Of a stretch of DNA of 64,000 nucleotides, positions 53,345 to 61,989 are shown piece after piece. The notes beneath the pieces were generated by a model. That model made no database searches, was not told where the DNA came from, and worked only from the letters and a program-made list of their open reading frames with translations. This stretch comes from Actinacidiphila guanduensis (GTDB lineage: Bacteria; Actinomycetota; Actinomycetes; Streptomycetales; Streptomycetaceae). Numbering within the stretch: the stretch's first letter is position 1; every line of letters starts with the position of its first letter. The stretch is from contig NZ_FNIE01000002.1 in the NCBI RefSeq assembly GCF_900103985.1, positions 654,005-718,004 on the forward strand. The letters run 5' to 3'. The position numbers and the translations under genes were made by a program.

Positions 53345-55179
53345 GCCTCCAGACCATATACGGCGTTGATCGCTGCCGGAAGTTCGTCATCCGCCAGACT
53401 CGCCCAGGACCGGAGCGCCTTGGGGCCCGGAAGAGGCAGGGCTGCAAGCTCGTACGCCGAGATCGCAACGGAGCCGGTGAGGCAGCGGTAGAGGCGATCA
53501 AGAGCATCTGAGTCCAGCAAGGCCGTGAGGAGCCGAGGAGTGAGGAGCCCGTCCGACTCCGGGTTGGTCAGGACGTTGACGTGATTTTCGACAGACACCC
53601 GACCACCCCACTGAGCCAGCGTCGCCGAATCCAGCGTCGCCGCCAGAAGGCGTCTCGGCTGCTCCGGTGCGGTGGTTCGCTGCACGAGGACGGCAGGGCG
53701 GGCCAGGACGAGAACGCGCTCATCGCCCTCAGCAAGGTGGAGGTAGCGGAGCTTGTCCCGATTGGGGTCCTGATGCAACTGCCCGCCGTCCAGGTCACCA
53801 GCCCAGATGATCTTCACGGACGCGCGCGAGGGCTTGGCAGACAGTTGCTCCTTGCGTCGATTCCACACCAACGGGCCGGTCGAAACGGACCAGCCGTAGT
53901 CGGCGAGACGCTTCGGCATCTTCCGCGCAGCTCTGACCAGGGGGAGATCTTCCGGCTGGCGGGGAAGGAGCCATGGTCGATCTGGGGTCGCCGGCAAGCG
54001 GCCCTTGCCAGTCCCCTCACTGGTCAGCCGGCCATTGAGGGTCAGACGCTCACACGCCACGGCCTGTGGGGCACGGCCCTTGCGGAAGGTGGCGAGCACC
54101 GTTTCTTGGAGGACTCCCGTCGAAAACACCCCAGAACGGTCAGTCACATGCGCAAGCCGTGTCAACGGGGTCGTATCTGCCAGGTAAGCGCGGAGCCGCT
54201 GAAAGTAGGAGCCCCCGAGCCATCCAGCTGGGACCAACGCGGCCGCAACGCCGTCGTCAGCGAGGTGTTCCGCGACAGAGGCCATGAAGAGTCCGTAGCG
54301 GTTGGCGTGCCCGAACACCACATGCTGCCAGCGCTCACGTTCAGCTTCCGAGAGCCGGACCCGGCCGTACGGCGGATTCAGAACGGCAATCGCAGGAGGA
54401 GTGGGAGGTGGCGTCAGACCGTCTCCCACCTCTAGAAGAGCGGGGAGAGGACGACGCCTCGACAGGGGCACCATGGCCCAGATCGGCAGAAGTTCGGCTG
54501 CTAGAAGGACGTTCCCCAGTTGCACGGCAGCTGTATCGAGGTCTCGACCACCAATGGCCGATCGCACTGCAGTCAACGCCACTTCGGGCTGGGTGTTCGC
54601 CTGCTCTCTCACCCAAGATCGCAGGGCTGGCAGTAGCAACATGCCCGCTCCGCAGGCCGGATCCCAAACAAGTCCGTTCACCCGGCGGCCAAGGGCCTCC
54701 GCTGCGTGCGTGTAGAGCGCCTCAGCCAGCGGGGCCGGCGTGTAGTGGCGCCCCTCTGCCGTCCGAACGGCACCATCGAGTGCGACTACGTAAGCGTTGG
54801 CGAACTGCTGCGGAGAGGCATCGAAGAGATCCTCGCGGGGGGCAACGGAGGCCAGTCCCTGCCATTCGAAGCCTGGTGGAAGCGCCATCTCATCCTCAAA
54901 TCCCAACGTCTGGGAAGAGGTCACCCCCGCCTCGGCGGCGCGGCGTCGCCACCAGTGCGGAAGGGCTGCGAGCACGGCCAGTGCCTGCGCCGAAAGGTCA
55001 GCCGTGTCGCGGGCTGCCAAGAAGCCGCGCTGCGCGCGATTCGCCCTGGCGACTGTCACCACTCCGGCTTCGAGCACCGAGGGCCCCTTTCCCATCTTGC
55101 CGTGCTTCGGCTGACTGACAGCGCGTGTGTTGCCTTGCGAGGATTTCACAGGACCGCTCGCGGATCTCAGCTCCTGCAC
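53341..55179 (-). CDS. Adenine-specific DNA methyltransferase (cognate of the BsuBI/PstI-like enzyme)
   Basis: 612 aa. The SAM motif I VWDPACGAGMLLLPAL (near residue 178) and the catalytic NPPY motif (AIAVLNPPYGRV, near 268) identify an N6-adenine methyltransferase of the gamma-like order. A long C-terminal target-recognition region follows. It precedes and overlaps the endonuclease gene, an order that lets methylation come first. GTG 55179 is the longest start, with an A/G-rich stretch upstream; ATG 55095 is an alternative. Confidence 0.83.
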   Translation of the reverse strand: MQELRSASGPVKSSQGNTRAVSQPKHGKMGKGPSVLEAGVVTVARANRAQRGFLAARDTADLSAQALAVLAALPHWWRRRAAEAGVTSSQTLGFEDEMALPPGFEWQGLASVAPREDLFDASPQQFANAYVVALDGAVRTAEGRHYTPAPLAEALYTHAAEALGRRVNGLVWDPACGAGMLLLPALRSWVREQANTQPEVALTAVRSAIGGRDLDTAAVQLGNVLLAAELLPIWAMVPLSRRRPLPALLEVGDGLTPPPTPPAIAVLNPPYGRVRLSEAERERWQHVVFGHANRYGLFMASVAEHLADDGVAAALVPAGWLGGSYFQRLRAYLADTTPLTRLAHVTDRSGVFSTGVLQETVLATFRKGRAPQAVACERLTLNGRLTSEGTGKGRLPATPDRPWLLPRQPEDLPLVRAARKMPKRLADYGWSVSTGPLVWNRRKEQLSAKPSRASVKIIWAGDLDGGQLHQDPNRDKLRYLHLAEGDERVLVLARPAVLVQRTTAPEQPRRLLAATLDSATLAQWGGRVSVENHVNVLTNPESDGLLTPRLLTALLDSDALDRLYRCLTGSVAISAYELAALPLPGPKALRSWASLADDELPAAINAVYGLEA

Positions 55180-55813
55180 CTTTCTCAGAGGGTGGCTGGC
55201 GAGATGTTATCGAGCTTCATCCCGACCACGCCTCCCACCTGGCCTTTTGTCAAGACCAGTACGTTGCCATGGTTGGCGTGGCGGTTCCAGTCCCGACGGG
55301 CGTTTTGCCGTCCGCCGTGCGCGAATCTGCCCAATCGGGGCGAAAGCGGTAAATGGTGCTAAAGGGTGCTTTCTCTGCGCTGGCTCAGCCGAAGGCACCA
55401 GAATGCAAGTAGGGGGTGTCGTACCGGGCGCGGAGCCGGCACCCGCCATCGTTTAGACCCTCGCTTGGTACAAGGTCAACCCAGACGCTGACGACGTGTG
55501 ACGCGCCCAGGGGTGTTGATGCCCCAGCATGGCAACCCTTGTCGGATGTCCTGGAGCGGCCCTTCTCGAGGCAGGCAAGGTTGCGGTGCCCGCGACTCAG
55601 TCTGGTGGTGGGGGGGGGTGGTCTGGTGGTCGACACGCCTCTGCTTGGCGCCCTGGCTGACAGAGTTCAGGTACATGCCAGCTCGATCCAGCCAACTGTC
55701 CCTTGTAGTAGGGAGCTTATTTAGCCATGTTCCAAGGACAGTGTGTTGAAGTGGCTACGCTGCGTGCCGCAGAGATCTTGCGAAGTGGGCGGATCTGAAC
55801 CGAGGGGGAACGC
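55180..55813. other. Divergent region between methyltransferase and GHKL genes
   Basis: 634 nt with no supported gene. No small HTH controller gene of the restriction system (C protein) is recognisable here. A run of G at about 55609-55617 is unusual. Confidence 0.4.
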
Positions 55814-57868
55814 TTGAGCACTCATCTGCGCTTTGCGCCGGAGATCCTGATCCGCCTGGGTGAGGAGCTGATTCCGCACCCGGATCTCGGGGTGATCGAG
55901 CTCGTCCGCAACGCGTACGACGCGGATGCGACAAAGAGCGTCGTCCAGCTCCGCAACGCCACGCAGCCTGGCGGCACGCTTGTCGTCGAGGATGATGGTG
56001 ACGGCATGACGGCCGAGGACATCCGAGAGGGCTTCCTGCTCATCGGGAGATCGTCAAAGCCTGGCGCACCAGACAGTCGCTCCAATCGCCGTCGAATCGG
56101 GGAGAAGGGCCTAGGCCGGCTCGCGGCGTTGCGCCTCGGGCGCCGGGTTGAGCTGGTCTCTCGTCCGCGCAGCGAGCCTGGGATCGAGCACACGCTGGTG
56201 ATCGACTGGTCTGACTACGACTCGGCTCACTCGGTTGAAGAGGTCGAGCTCACCATTACCAGTCAGCCGACTACGAAGGCCCCCGGCACTTCGTTGACTG
56301 TGCATCGGTTGCGGCAGGGGTTCGATAAAGAGCAGATGGAGCGGCTTGCCCGTGCCATGCGGCTCCTCACGGGGTTTTTCAACGACGAGGACACGGGCTT
56401 CACTGCCACGCTCATTGCCCCCCAGTTTGATCAGGTATCAGATGCGGTGAACCGAAGCTTCTTCGATGAGTACGAATATAAGCTCGAAGCTCATCTCGAC
56501 GAACAGGGGTATGCGAGTACCGTCCTTTATGATTGGCAAGGTCGGGTAATTACCCAAGGAGAGCACATCGACGTCGCGCCGGATAATCGTGGGGGCAATC
56601 TGCAGCCTCCTCTGCGATATCAAGCGCCAGTCGCGTCATTTGAGCTGTGGATGTTCCTGCTGGATAAGCGTTCGTTCGAACTGCGTGGCTCGAAGAATAA
56701 ATTCGCAGACCTGCGCCCTTGGCTCCGGGTTGTCGGGGGTGTTCACCTGTTCCACCGCGGGCTGCGTGTCCATCCCTACGGAGACCAGGGTTTCGATTGG
56801 CTAGACCTGAACCTTCTGCGGGCCCGTAACCCGCAACTACGGCCCTCAACCAACAACAGTATTGGGCGGGTGTTGGTGGAAGACCCGGATGGTCTTCTCG
56901 TTCCCAAAACTGACCGCATGGGTTTCCAGGAGAATGCTGCCTTCATTGAACTCCGTGATTTTGCGCGAGGCGCCACGGAATGGGCGGCCAAGGAACGGAA
57001 GAGGATTCGCGACGCTGACCGGCTTGGGAAGCCTGTGTCGGCTCGCCGCCCTGAGTCCGCCCCTGGCGACGGCCGCCGCGAGGATCCCGCTGGGTCCGCA
57101 GGCGGTCGTGAGTCTTTTGAGACGGCATCTCAGCCGGAACTGTTGACCTTGCCGCCGGCCCTGCCTCTTCAGCGTCAAGTGGCCAGCTTGCGGCTGGTGA
57201 GCCCCGACCGGCTGCTGTATCGCTCCCTCGCCACTGTCGGTATCCTTGCGGTCGCGTGCGCGCATGAGGTAGCGACTGGAAGGGAGGCCGGCGAAACTGG
57301 TCTTTGGGCCGCCGAACTTACGGAAATTGCTGCGCGAGCGACCCGGCCGGATAGTTTGCGAGTTGAGGTCCTCGACCTTAACCGCACCGTCGGAGAAGCC
57401 TTGAGCGTGGTGCGCCCTCAGTTGGAGCGGCGTGGCATCATTCTCAATGAGGAGTTCTGGGACGAGCCGATCAGTGTCGCGGGCTCTGTTTCGGACCTGG
57501 AATCAATCGTCTTCAACCTGGTAGCCAACGCCATGAGCGCATTTGCACGGGCAGGTGATCTGTTGGGGGAGCGAGCGATGCTGGTTCGCACCAGGGTCGA
57601 CGACGGCCGTGCACTTGTTGACTTCTCGGACGCGGGGCCGGGCATTGTCGATGTCGACATCGTAGAGATGTGGCGCCCGGGGGTAACTGGTGGAGGCGGA
57701 GGGGCCGCGAACGCAGGACTCGGACTGACGGTTGTCCGGGATGCCGTGGCCGACTTGTGCGGCACACGCTCCGTTGTGGATGAGGGAGCCCTTTCTGCCG
57801 ACCCGTATGGGGAGCTGGGGGGCGCGTCCTTCCACATCCGTCTGCCGCTCTGGTCTTCCGGCGAGTAG
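55814..57868 (+). CDS. Dual-GHKL ATPase protein (Hsp90/MORC-like plus histidine-kinase-like)
   Basis: 684 aa with two Bergerat-fold ATPase domains. The first (residues 1-200) has the N box ELVRNAYDADA (Asn33), VVEDDGDGM and RRIGEKGLGRLAA, as in Hsp90, MutL and MORC proteins. A middle alpha/beta region follows. The C-terminal part (from about 460) has a possible phosphoacceptor helix with ACAHEVATG (His near 482) and a second HATPase with NLVANAM, DAGPGI and AGLGLTVV. No membrane segment or receiver is present. Beside restriction genes on an island, a defence or stress role is likely but unproven. TTG 55814 follows GAGGGGGAA. Confidence 0.75.
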   Translation: MSTHLRFAPEILIRLGEELIPHPDLGVIELVRNAYDADATKSVVQLRNATQPGGTLVVEDDGDGMTAEDIREGFLLIGRSSKPGAPDSRSNRRRIGEKGLGRLAALRLGRRVELVSRPRSEPGIEHTLVIDWSDYDSAHSVEEVELTITSQPTTKAPGTSLTVHRLRQGFDKEQMERLARAMRLLTGFFNDEDTGFTATLIAPQFDQVSDAVNRSFFDEYEYKLEAHLDEQGYASTVLYDWQGRVITQGEHIDVAPDNRGGNLQPPLRYQAPVASFELWMFLLDKRSFELRGSKNKFADLRPWLRVVGGVHLFHRGLRVHPYGDQGFDWLDLNLLRARNPQLRPSTNNSIGRVLVEDPDGLLVPKTDRMGFQENAAFIELRDFARGATEWAAKERKRIRDADRLGKPVSARRPESAPGDGRREDPAGSAGGRESFETASQPELLTLPPALPLQRQVASLRLVSPDRLLYRSLATVGILAVACAHEVATGREAGETGLWAAELTEIAARATRPDSLRVEVLDLNRTVGEALSVVRPQLERRGIILNEEFWDEPISVAGSVSDLESIVFNLVANAMSAFARAGDLLGERAMLVRTRVDDGRALVDFSDAGPGIVDVDIVEMWRPGVTGGGGGAANAGLGLTVVRDAVADLCGTRSVVDEGALSADPYGELGGASFHIRLPLWSSGE

Positions 57869-57906
57869 TGACGAAAGGTCCAAGACGAACCTTCTCTTGC
57901 CAACGT

Positions 57907-57926
57907 GCGTGAGCATTGCGTGAGCA
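57907..57926. repeat. Paired GCGTGAGCA direct repeats next to att copy
   Basis: GCGTGAGCA at 57907-57915 and 57918-57926, 117 bp inside the right att copy. They resemble arm-type sites of tyrosine integrases. Confidence 0.45.
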
Positions 57927-58042
57927 GATGGGGCGGCACAGAGTGGACTGAGTGGCACACAAGTCTCGGTTGCACGCTTCTGACCAGGAAAAACGAGATT
58001 TCGTGGTACTGCCCAGCGCAACCCAGGATGATTTTGCAGGCT

Positions 58043-58086
58043 CTCGTAATGCGTAGGTCTCGGGTTCGAATCCCGAAGGCGGCTCC
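58043..58086. repeat. Second attachment site (tRNA-Thr 3' fragment)
   Basis: 44 bp identical to 41427-41470. The 5' half of the tRNA is absent, so this is not a tRNA gene. Confidence 0.88.
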
Positions 58087-58093
58087 ACGAAAC

Positions 58094-58130
58094 CCCAGGT
58101 CAGATACCAGCTGACCTGGGATTTTTGCTT
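58094..58130 (+). terminator. Terminator after second att copy
   Basis: CCCAGGTCAG / CTGACCTGGG 10-bp stem, 7-nt loop, then ATTTTTGCTTTT. It shares CCAGGTCA/TGACCTGG with the tRNA-Thr terminator, suggesting the two flanks derive from related sites. Confidence 0.8.
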
Positions 58131-58495
58131 TTCCGCCGCACCTGGCTGGTTCTCCCGTGCGGCAAGTGAGCGCGAGGGGAGCGACATTCGGGCAGGCGAA
58201 GGACATCGAGCTGCTCCCGGGGAGCGCGTGGTGTGCGCCGCAGAACTCGGCCTGGGGCTGCTGGCGCGGTGGTCCGGCGACGGCGCCAGACGCTCTCGAC
58301 CGGTCGTCGCGCTGAGCCCGGAGCGCGGATGGCTTTCGTGTGGAGCGGTCTCTCATCCCTGCCGACTTGTGGCATCCCGACAACAGGCAGCCCGTACGCT
58401 GGTGAGGTGCCGGATATTCAGCAGAGTGTGGATTTCAAGGCGATCGTCGCCCAGACGAGCGCGGTCTGCTGACCCGCGGAGTCGAGGTCGAGCCG
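58131..58495. other. Post-att intergenic region
   Basis: No supported gene. A plus-strand frame (..VPDIQQSVDFKAIVAQTS, ending at 58472) looks weakly coding and may be the front part of a frameshifted ancestor of the next ORF. Confidence 0.3.
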
Positions 58496-59239
58496 GTGGC
58501 GGTACGCGATGTCGTGGCGCTGATGGTCCGCTCGGTTGCCGAGCGCGTGAACATGGATCCGGAGGAGGCTCTCCACCTGGTGCGGCCGGAGTCGGTCGCC
58601 GAGGCCATCATCGCGGCTGCCGACCCCGGCCGCGAAGGCGCGCAGCACGTGTACGCGGTGTGTCCGGTACGGGTCGATGCCAGCACCGTTGCGGTGCCGG
58701 TACGGACGCCGGGCCGCCGGGTGATGGCCGCCGCGCAGGCCGGGAAGTACGCGACGCTGGACGGCGATGGCCGGACCGCCTCGCACGCGCTGGACCTGGC
58801 GACCGAGATCGGTTCGGCTCCGGCCACCGGGGGCGTCGGTGACGAGGTCGACCTGCTGGTCGGTGTACTGACCGAACTCGACAGCGTTGCCGAGGCCGTA
58901 GCCCTGCGCGTTGAAAGTGACGGCTGGAGCATCTGCCCGTGCGGCGAGCAACATGGTCAGGACGAAGTGGACGCGGGTATGCCCGCGACTCTGCGCGCAG
59001 ACGGCCGCTCTGGCTCGCCGCTGGAGCGACTGCTGAAGGGACATCTAGAGCACATCCCTCCGCTGTCCGTTTCAGGAACGGGAGGCGTCATGCTTGGCTG
59101 TCCCCTTCTCCCGTACGACGCTGCTCTCATAGCGCTTGGACACGGCTTCGGCCGTGGCCTTGGAGCCGGTGAACAGCACTCGGCCGCTGCCGCCGTTACG
59201 GTCTGCCGCGCGGGGAGGCACTCAACTCGCTGTGCGTGA
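58496..59239 (+). CDS. Hypothetical protein, possibly degenerate
   Basis: 247 aa from GTG 58496. Residues 1-160 look like real coding sequence, with charged helices (MVRSVAERVNMDPEEALHLV) and a short Cys pair (SICPCGEQHG). I recognise no family. The last about 60 residues overlap coding-like sequence on the opposite strand, so the true end may be earlier. It lies in a stretch of broken accessory genes. Confidence 0.35.
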   Translation: MAVRDVVALMVRSVAERVNMDPEEALHLVRPESVAEAIIAAADPGREGAQHVYAVCPVRVDASTVAVPVRTPGRRVMAAAQAGKYATLDGDGRTASHALDLATEIGSAPATGGVGDEVDLLVGVLTELDSVAEAVALRVESDGWSICPCGEQHGQDEVDAGMPATLRADGRSGSPLERLLKGHLEHIPPLSVSGTGGVMLGCPLLPYDAALIALGHGFGRGLGAGEQHSAAAAVTVCRAGRHSTRCA

Positions 59240-59545
59240 TGGTGGGCAGCATCTTCGCGTTCGCCCCTTGGACTGTGAGGACCCCGCGACGAGGACGGGC
59301 GCGGTATCCCACCGGCCGGCGATGAGGAGCCAGGTCGCCAGGAGTGCCCCGGACAGCCACCAGCCGGCGCAGTAGACGCAGGAGATCAGTGTCACCCCGG
59401 CCTCGCGGTAGCCGGACTGGGGGCGCTGCTGCTGCCAGGTGTCGATGCGCGTATGGACCGGGTCGAGGATCGAGTCGTGGACGACGAGCTGCGTGGCGCG
59501 GTAGCCGGCCAGGGCGAGAAGGGCGAGTTCTGCAGGACTGATCAT
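59222..59545 (-). pseudogene. DUF1360-like membrane protein, C-terminally altered
   Basis: 107 aa. MISPAELALLALAGYRATQL, VVHDSILDPV, then SCVYCAGWWLSGALLATWLL match DUF1360 proteins (about 120-130 aa, one or two membrane segments, CxxC), common on phage and mobile DNA. After about residue 85 the family sequence is lost and replaced by a basic tail. Downstream on the same strand another frame reads coding-like (RNGGSGRVLFTGSKATAE), suggesting frameshift or fusion of remnants. AAGGGG precedes ATG 59545. Confidence 0.5.
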
Positions 59546-59554
59546 TGTGTCCCC

Positions 59555-59584
59555 TTGGTGGAGATCATGTTGGTGGAGATCATG
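59555..59584. repeat. 15-bp perfect tandem duplication
   Basis: TTGGTGGAGATCATG at 59555-59569 and 59570-59584, just upstream of the DUF1360-like start. The remaining gap to 59863 holds no gene. TTAGCG (59771) and GATAAG (59794), 17 bp apart, may be the promoter of the helicase operon. Confidence 0.6.
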
Positions 59585-59863
59585 CCGAGTTGCGCGGTGC
59601 ATGACGGACCACCCGGAATGATCAGTTCCGGCGGGAAGTCCGCAGGTCAGAACCCCATTCCGATCAGGAACTATGGGCGGCGGGGCGAGGGGGTCAGAGC
59701 AGCGCCATCATGTGCGCATTCGGCATCGGCTCCTACAAGCTGTCGCCGAACAACGCAGTAGGGGTCACACTTAGCGAGAATGTCTGATCATCGGATAAGC
59801 TGTGGCTCTCTCTCGGCGGTGCCATGCGAGTGACTCTCCCATCCGCCGGTGATCTACAGGGGG

Positions 59864-61258
59864 ATGATGGTGGGTCTACCTATACCTCAGGGTCATCAGC
59901 GCGACGTTGTTTACTTGACGGCACACGGTCATCAGGTCGTTCTAGGAACCGCGGGCACGGGCAAAACCGTAATGGCGATCCACCGTGCGGCGCATTTGGC
60001 CGATGTCCGTACCCGAAACGGGGGGCCTACGCTTCTGCTTACGTACAACAAGTCCTTGGTCACATACCTACGGCATCTCGCTCACGAGTTGCCTGGGGTC
60101 ACAATCGAGACTTACGGGACGTTCGCTCGTGGGTACCTGGCCGCACGGGGTCGCATGGGCTACAACCAGATCGCTGACCCGGACCAGCGGAGGCTTTTCG
60201 TCGAGCAGGCCGTCAAGAACACCGCGGCGGCGTACAAGCCAAGCTCATTCTTCGACCGAGCAACGGACTTCTTCCTGGACGAGCTCGAGTGGATCGATGG
60301 TAATGGGCTCGCTAGCGTAGAGGGCTATCTCGCTGCGGACCGGGTCGGTCGGATGGCTGCCCTGCAACCAAGTCAACGGCGAGCGGTCTGGAATATTCGT
60401 AAGAACTACATGGCCACCCGCGCGGCGGGCGGTTACCCTTACGACTGGGCGGCGCTGCCCGCTGCAGTACGTACCTCCTTGGCTGCTGACATGACCGCCC
60501 GTCGCTACAAGCACATTGTGGTCGATGAGGCGCAGGACCTCTCTCCAGAGTCGATCCGCTCGCTGGCCGAAGCAATCCCCAGAGATGGCAGCCTGACCCT
60601 GTTCGCGGATTATGCCCAGCAGATTTACGGACAGCGGGTGTCGTGGCGCTCTTGCGGTCTGAAGGTCGCGAAGACCGAGGTTTTTCTCGACAATCATCGC
60701 AACAGCCCGGAGATCGCTCGCCTCGCGATCGCCATGGCGCAGATGCCCCATTTTAGGGATTCGGCTGACCTGGTGGAACCCCGTGCGCCGCAACGTGCGG
60801 CCGGTGCCAAGCCCACCCTGGTTTCTTATCCGTCGATCGAGGTTGAGGCAGCCGGAGTCGCGGCCAGCGCTGCGACCTTCGGGAAAGTTGCACGAGTTGG
60901 GGTGCTAGCTCGCACCCGCGCAGAAGCACGCCTAGCGGTCCGTGGTGTCGCGGGCGTCCGGATGCTGCACGACAAGATGCAGCGGTGGGATATCGAAGCC
61001 GGCGTGTACGCGGGCACGTACCATTCTGCCAAGGGCCTGGAGTTTGATGTTGTATTCCTGCCCTTCTGCGGAGCTGCACGATGCCCCGACAGTGACACGG
61101 TCGCAGCCTTCGGGTATGACGAAGCTGCGAGCCGGGAGAGTCGCTTGCTCTACGTCGGCGTGACTCGCGCTCGTGATGAGCTCATAATCACCCACACCGG
61201 TGACCCGACGCCGCTGCTGCCAGCGGCCGAATCAGGGCTTTATCAGGTGACGACATGA
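59864..61258 (+). CDS. Compact superfamily I (UvrD-like) DNA helicase/ATPase
   Basis: About 464 aa. Walker A GTAGTGKT lies near residue 30 after a Q-like motif (IPQGHQRDVVYL). Motif II is VVDEAQDLSPES (near 222), and the C-terminal motifs are TYHSAKGLEFDVVFLPF and LLYVGVTRARDELII. It is shorter than UvrD/Rep (about 700 aa) and lacks room for the large 2B domain. The start is unclear: GTG 59849, ATG 59864, ATG 59867 and GTG 59870 are all in frame around AGGGGG. Its stop overlaps the DarT-like start (ATGA), so the two are coupled. Confidence 0.85.
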   Translation: MMVGLPIPQGHQRDVVYLTAHGHQVVLGTAGTGKTVMAIHRAAHLADVRTRNGGPTLLLTYNKSLVTYLRHLAHELPGVTIETYGTFARGYLAARGRMGYNQIADPDQRRLFVEQAVKNTAAAYKPSSFFDRATDFFLDELEWIDGNGLASVEGYLAADRVGRMAALQPSQRRAVWNIRKNYMATRAAGGYPYDWAALPAAVRTSLAADMTARRYKHIVVDEAQDLSPESIRSLAEAIPRDGSLTLFADYAQQIYGQRVSWRSCGLKVAKTEVFLDNHRNSPEIARLAIAMAQMPHFRDSADLVEPRAPQRAAGAKPTLVSYPSIEVEAAGVAASAATFGKVARVGVLARTRAEARLAVRGVAGVRMLHDKMQRWDIEAGVYAGTYHSAKGLEFDVVFLPFCGAARCPDSDTVAAFGYDEAASRESRLLYVGVTRARDELIITHTGDPTPLLPAAESGLYQVTT

Positions 61259-61989
61259 CTGGCCAAGTCAACGCCGAGGTAGCCGCCGCGCTGGCCACCC
61301 ATCCACTGGCCCGACTGACACACTTCACCCCTTCGCTGAACCTGCCCAATATCTTCACTGACCGTCAACTCCGCAGCGCAAAAGACCTCTCTGCGGACGT
61401 ACGCGCCCACTATCGAGCCACTGATCTACAGCGTCTGGACGGTTACCCGGATAAGGTCTGCTGCAGCCTGCAATACCCGAACGGCTTTTACTTCGATATA
61501 GCACGACGCAAGCCCGATGCTATTAACTATCCCGACTGGGTCTGTCTTATACTGGACAAGAGCGTTTCCGCAGTAGAAGGCACTCTGTTCTGCCCGCGCA
61601 ACGCCGCCGCAGCAGGTGGCCTTGCTGTACCCGGCGTAGCTGGCCTGAACAGATGCTACGCCCCCAACGTGCGTGGCCAGGGCGGACAGATCCGTACCCG
61701 CGGCCCTCGACACGACCCGGGCAGCCCGACCGACGTCCAGGCCGAAGTGCTCGTGACCGCGCCTGTGCCGATGTCAGCGATCCATGCGATCGTGTTCCCT
61801 ACTCAAGCCGCAGCAATGGAGGAGTACGGACGGCTTGACCGGTTCGGCACGCTCCCGCCAGACGGCATGCAGTGGGTGATCTCTCCAGGTATGTTCGACA
61901 AATGGGCTATCGCTGCAGCCGTTCAGACCAGCCGCTACTTCCCCGAGACCACCTGGTCACCAGAGGCTTCACCAAAGGCGACATCATGA
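61255..61989 (+). CDS. darT: DarT-like DNA ADP-ribosyltransferase (DUF4433)
   Basis: 244 aa. DarT-family blocks are visible in order: LTHFTPSLNLPNIFTDRQL (N-terminal NAD-binding region with His), the GFYFDIARR segment (about 79-87), LFCPRNAAAAGG, and TDVQAEVLV, where Glu164 aligns with the catalytic glutamate. DarT enzymes attach ADP-ribose to bases of single-stranded DNA and are toxic unless an antitoxin reverses or blocks them; several act against phage. The usual partner DarG (macrodomain) is absent. Instead the next gene, overlapping by ATGA, is an ADP-ribosylglycohydrolase. Ordinary length for the family. Confidence 0.8.
   Translation: MTGQVNAEVAAALATHPLARLTHFTPSLNLPNIFTDRQLRSAKDLSADVRAHYRATDLQRLDGYPDKVCCSLQYPNGFYFDIARRKPDAINYPDWVCLILDKSVSAVEGTLFCPRNAAAAGGLAVPGVAGLNRCYAPNVRGQGGQIRTRGPRHDPGSPTDVQAEVLVTAPVPMSAIHAIVFPTQAAAMEEYGRLDRFGTLPPDGMQWVISPGMFDKWAIAAAVQTSRYFPETTWSPEASPKATS

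Larger units (their letters stand above)
41427..58086. mobile_element. 16.7-kb tRNA-Thr island without integrase (CIME-like)
   Basis: Bounded by 44-bp direct repeats of the tRNA 3' end. Contents are a regulatory module, an eight-gene cassette, a type II restriction-modification pair and a dual GHKL ATPase. No integrase, excisionase, replication or transfer gene is recognisable, so it looks like a cis-mobilisable or decayed element that needs an integrase supplied elsewhere, possibly by the neighbouring accessory DNA after 58086. Confidence 0.75.

Noticed and set aside
58043..58086. Second tRNA-Thr gene
   Set aside because: Only the 3' half from the anticodon loop is present; no D arm or 5' acceptor strand, so it is an att copy.
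57418..58383. 321-codon minus-strand frame across the right att copy
   Set aside because: It is antisense to the GHKL gene and crosses the tRNA fragment; the composition is not protein-like.
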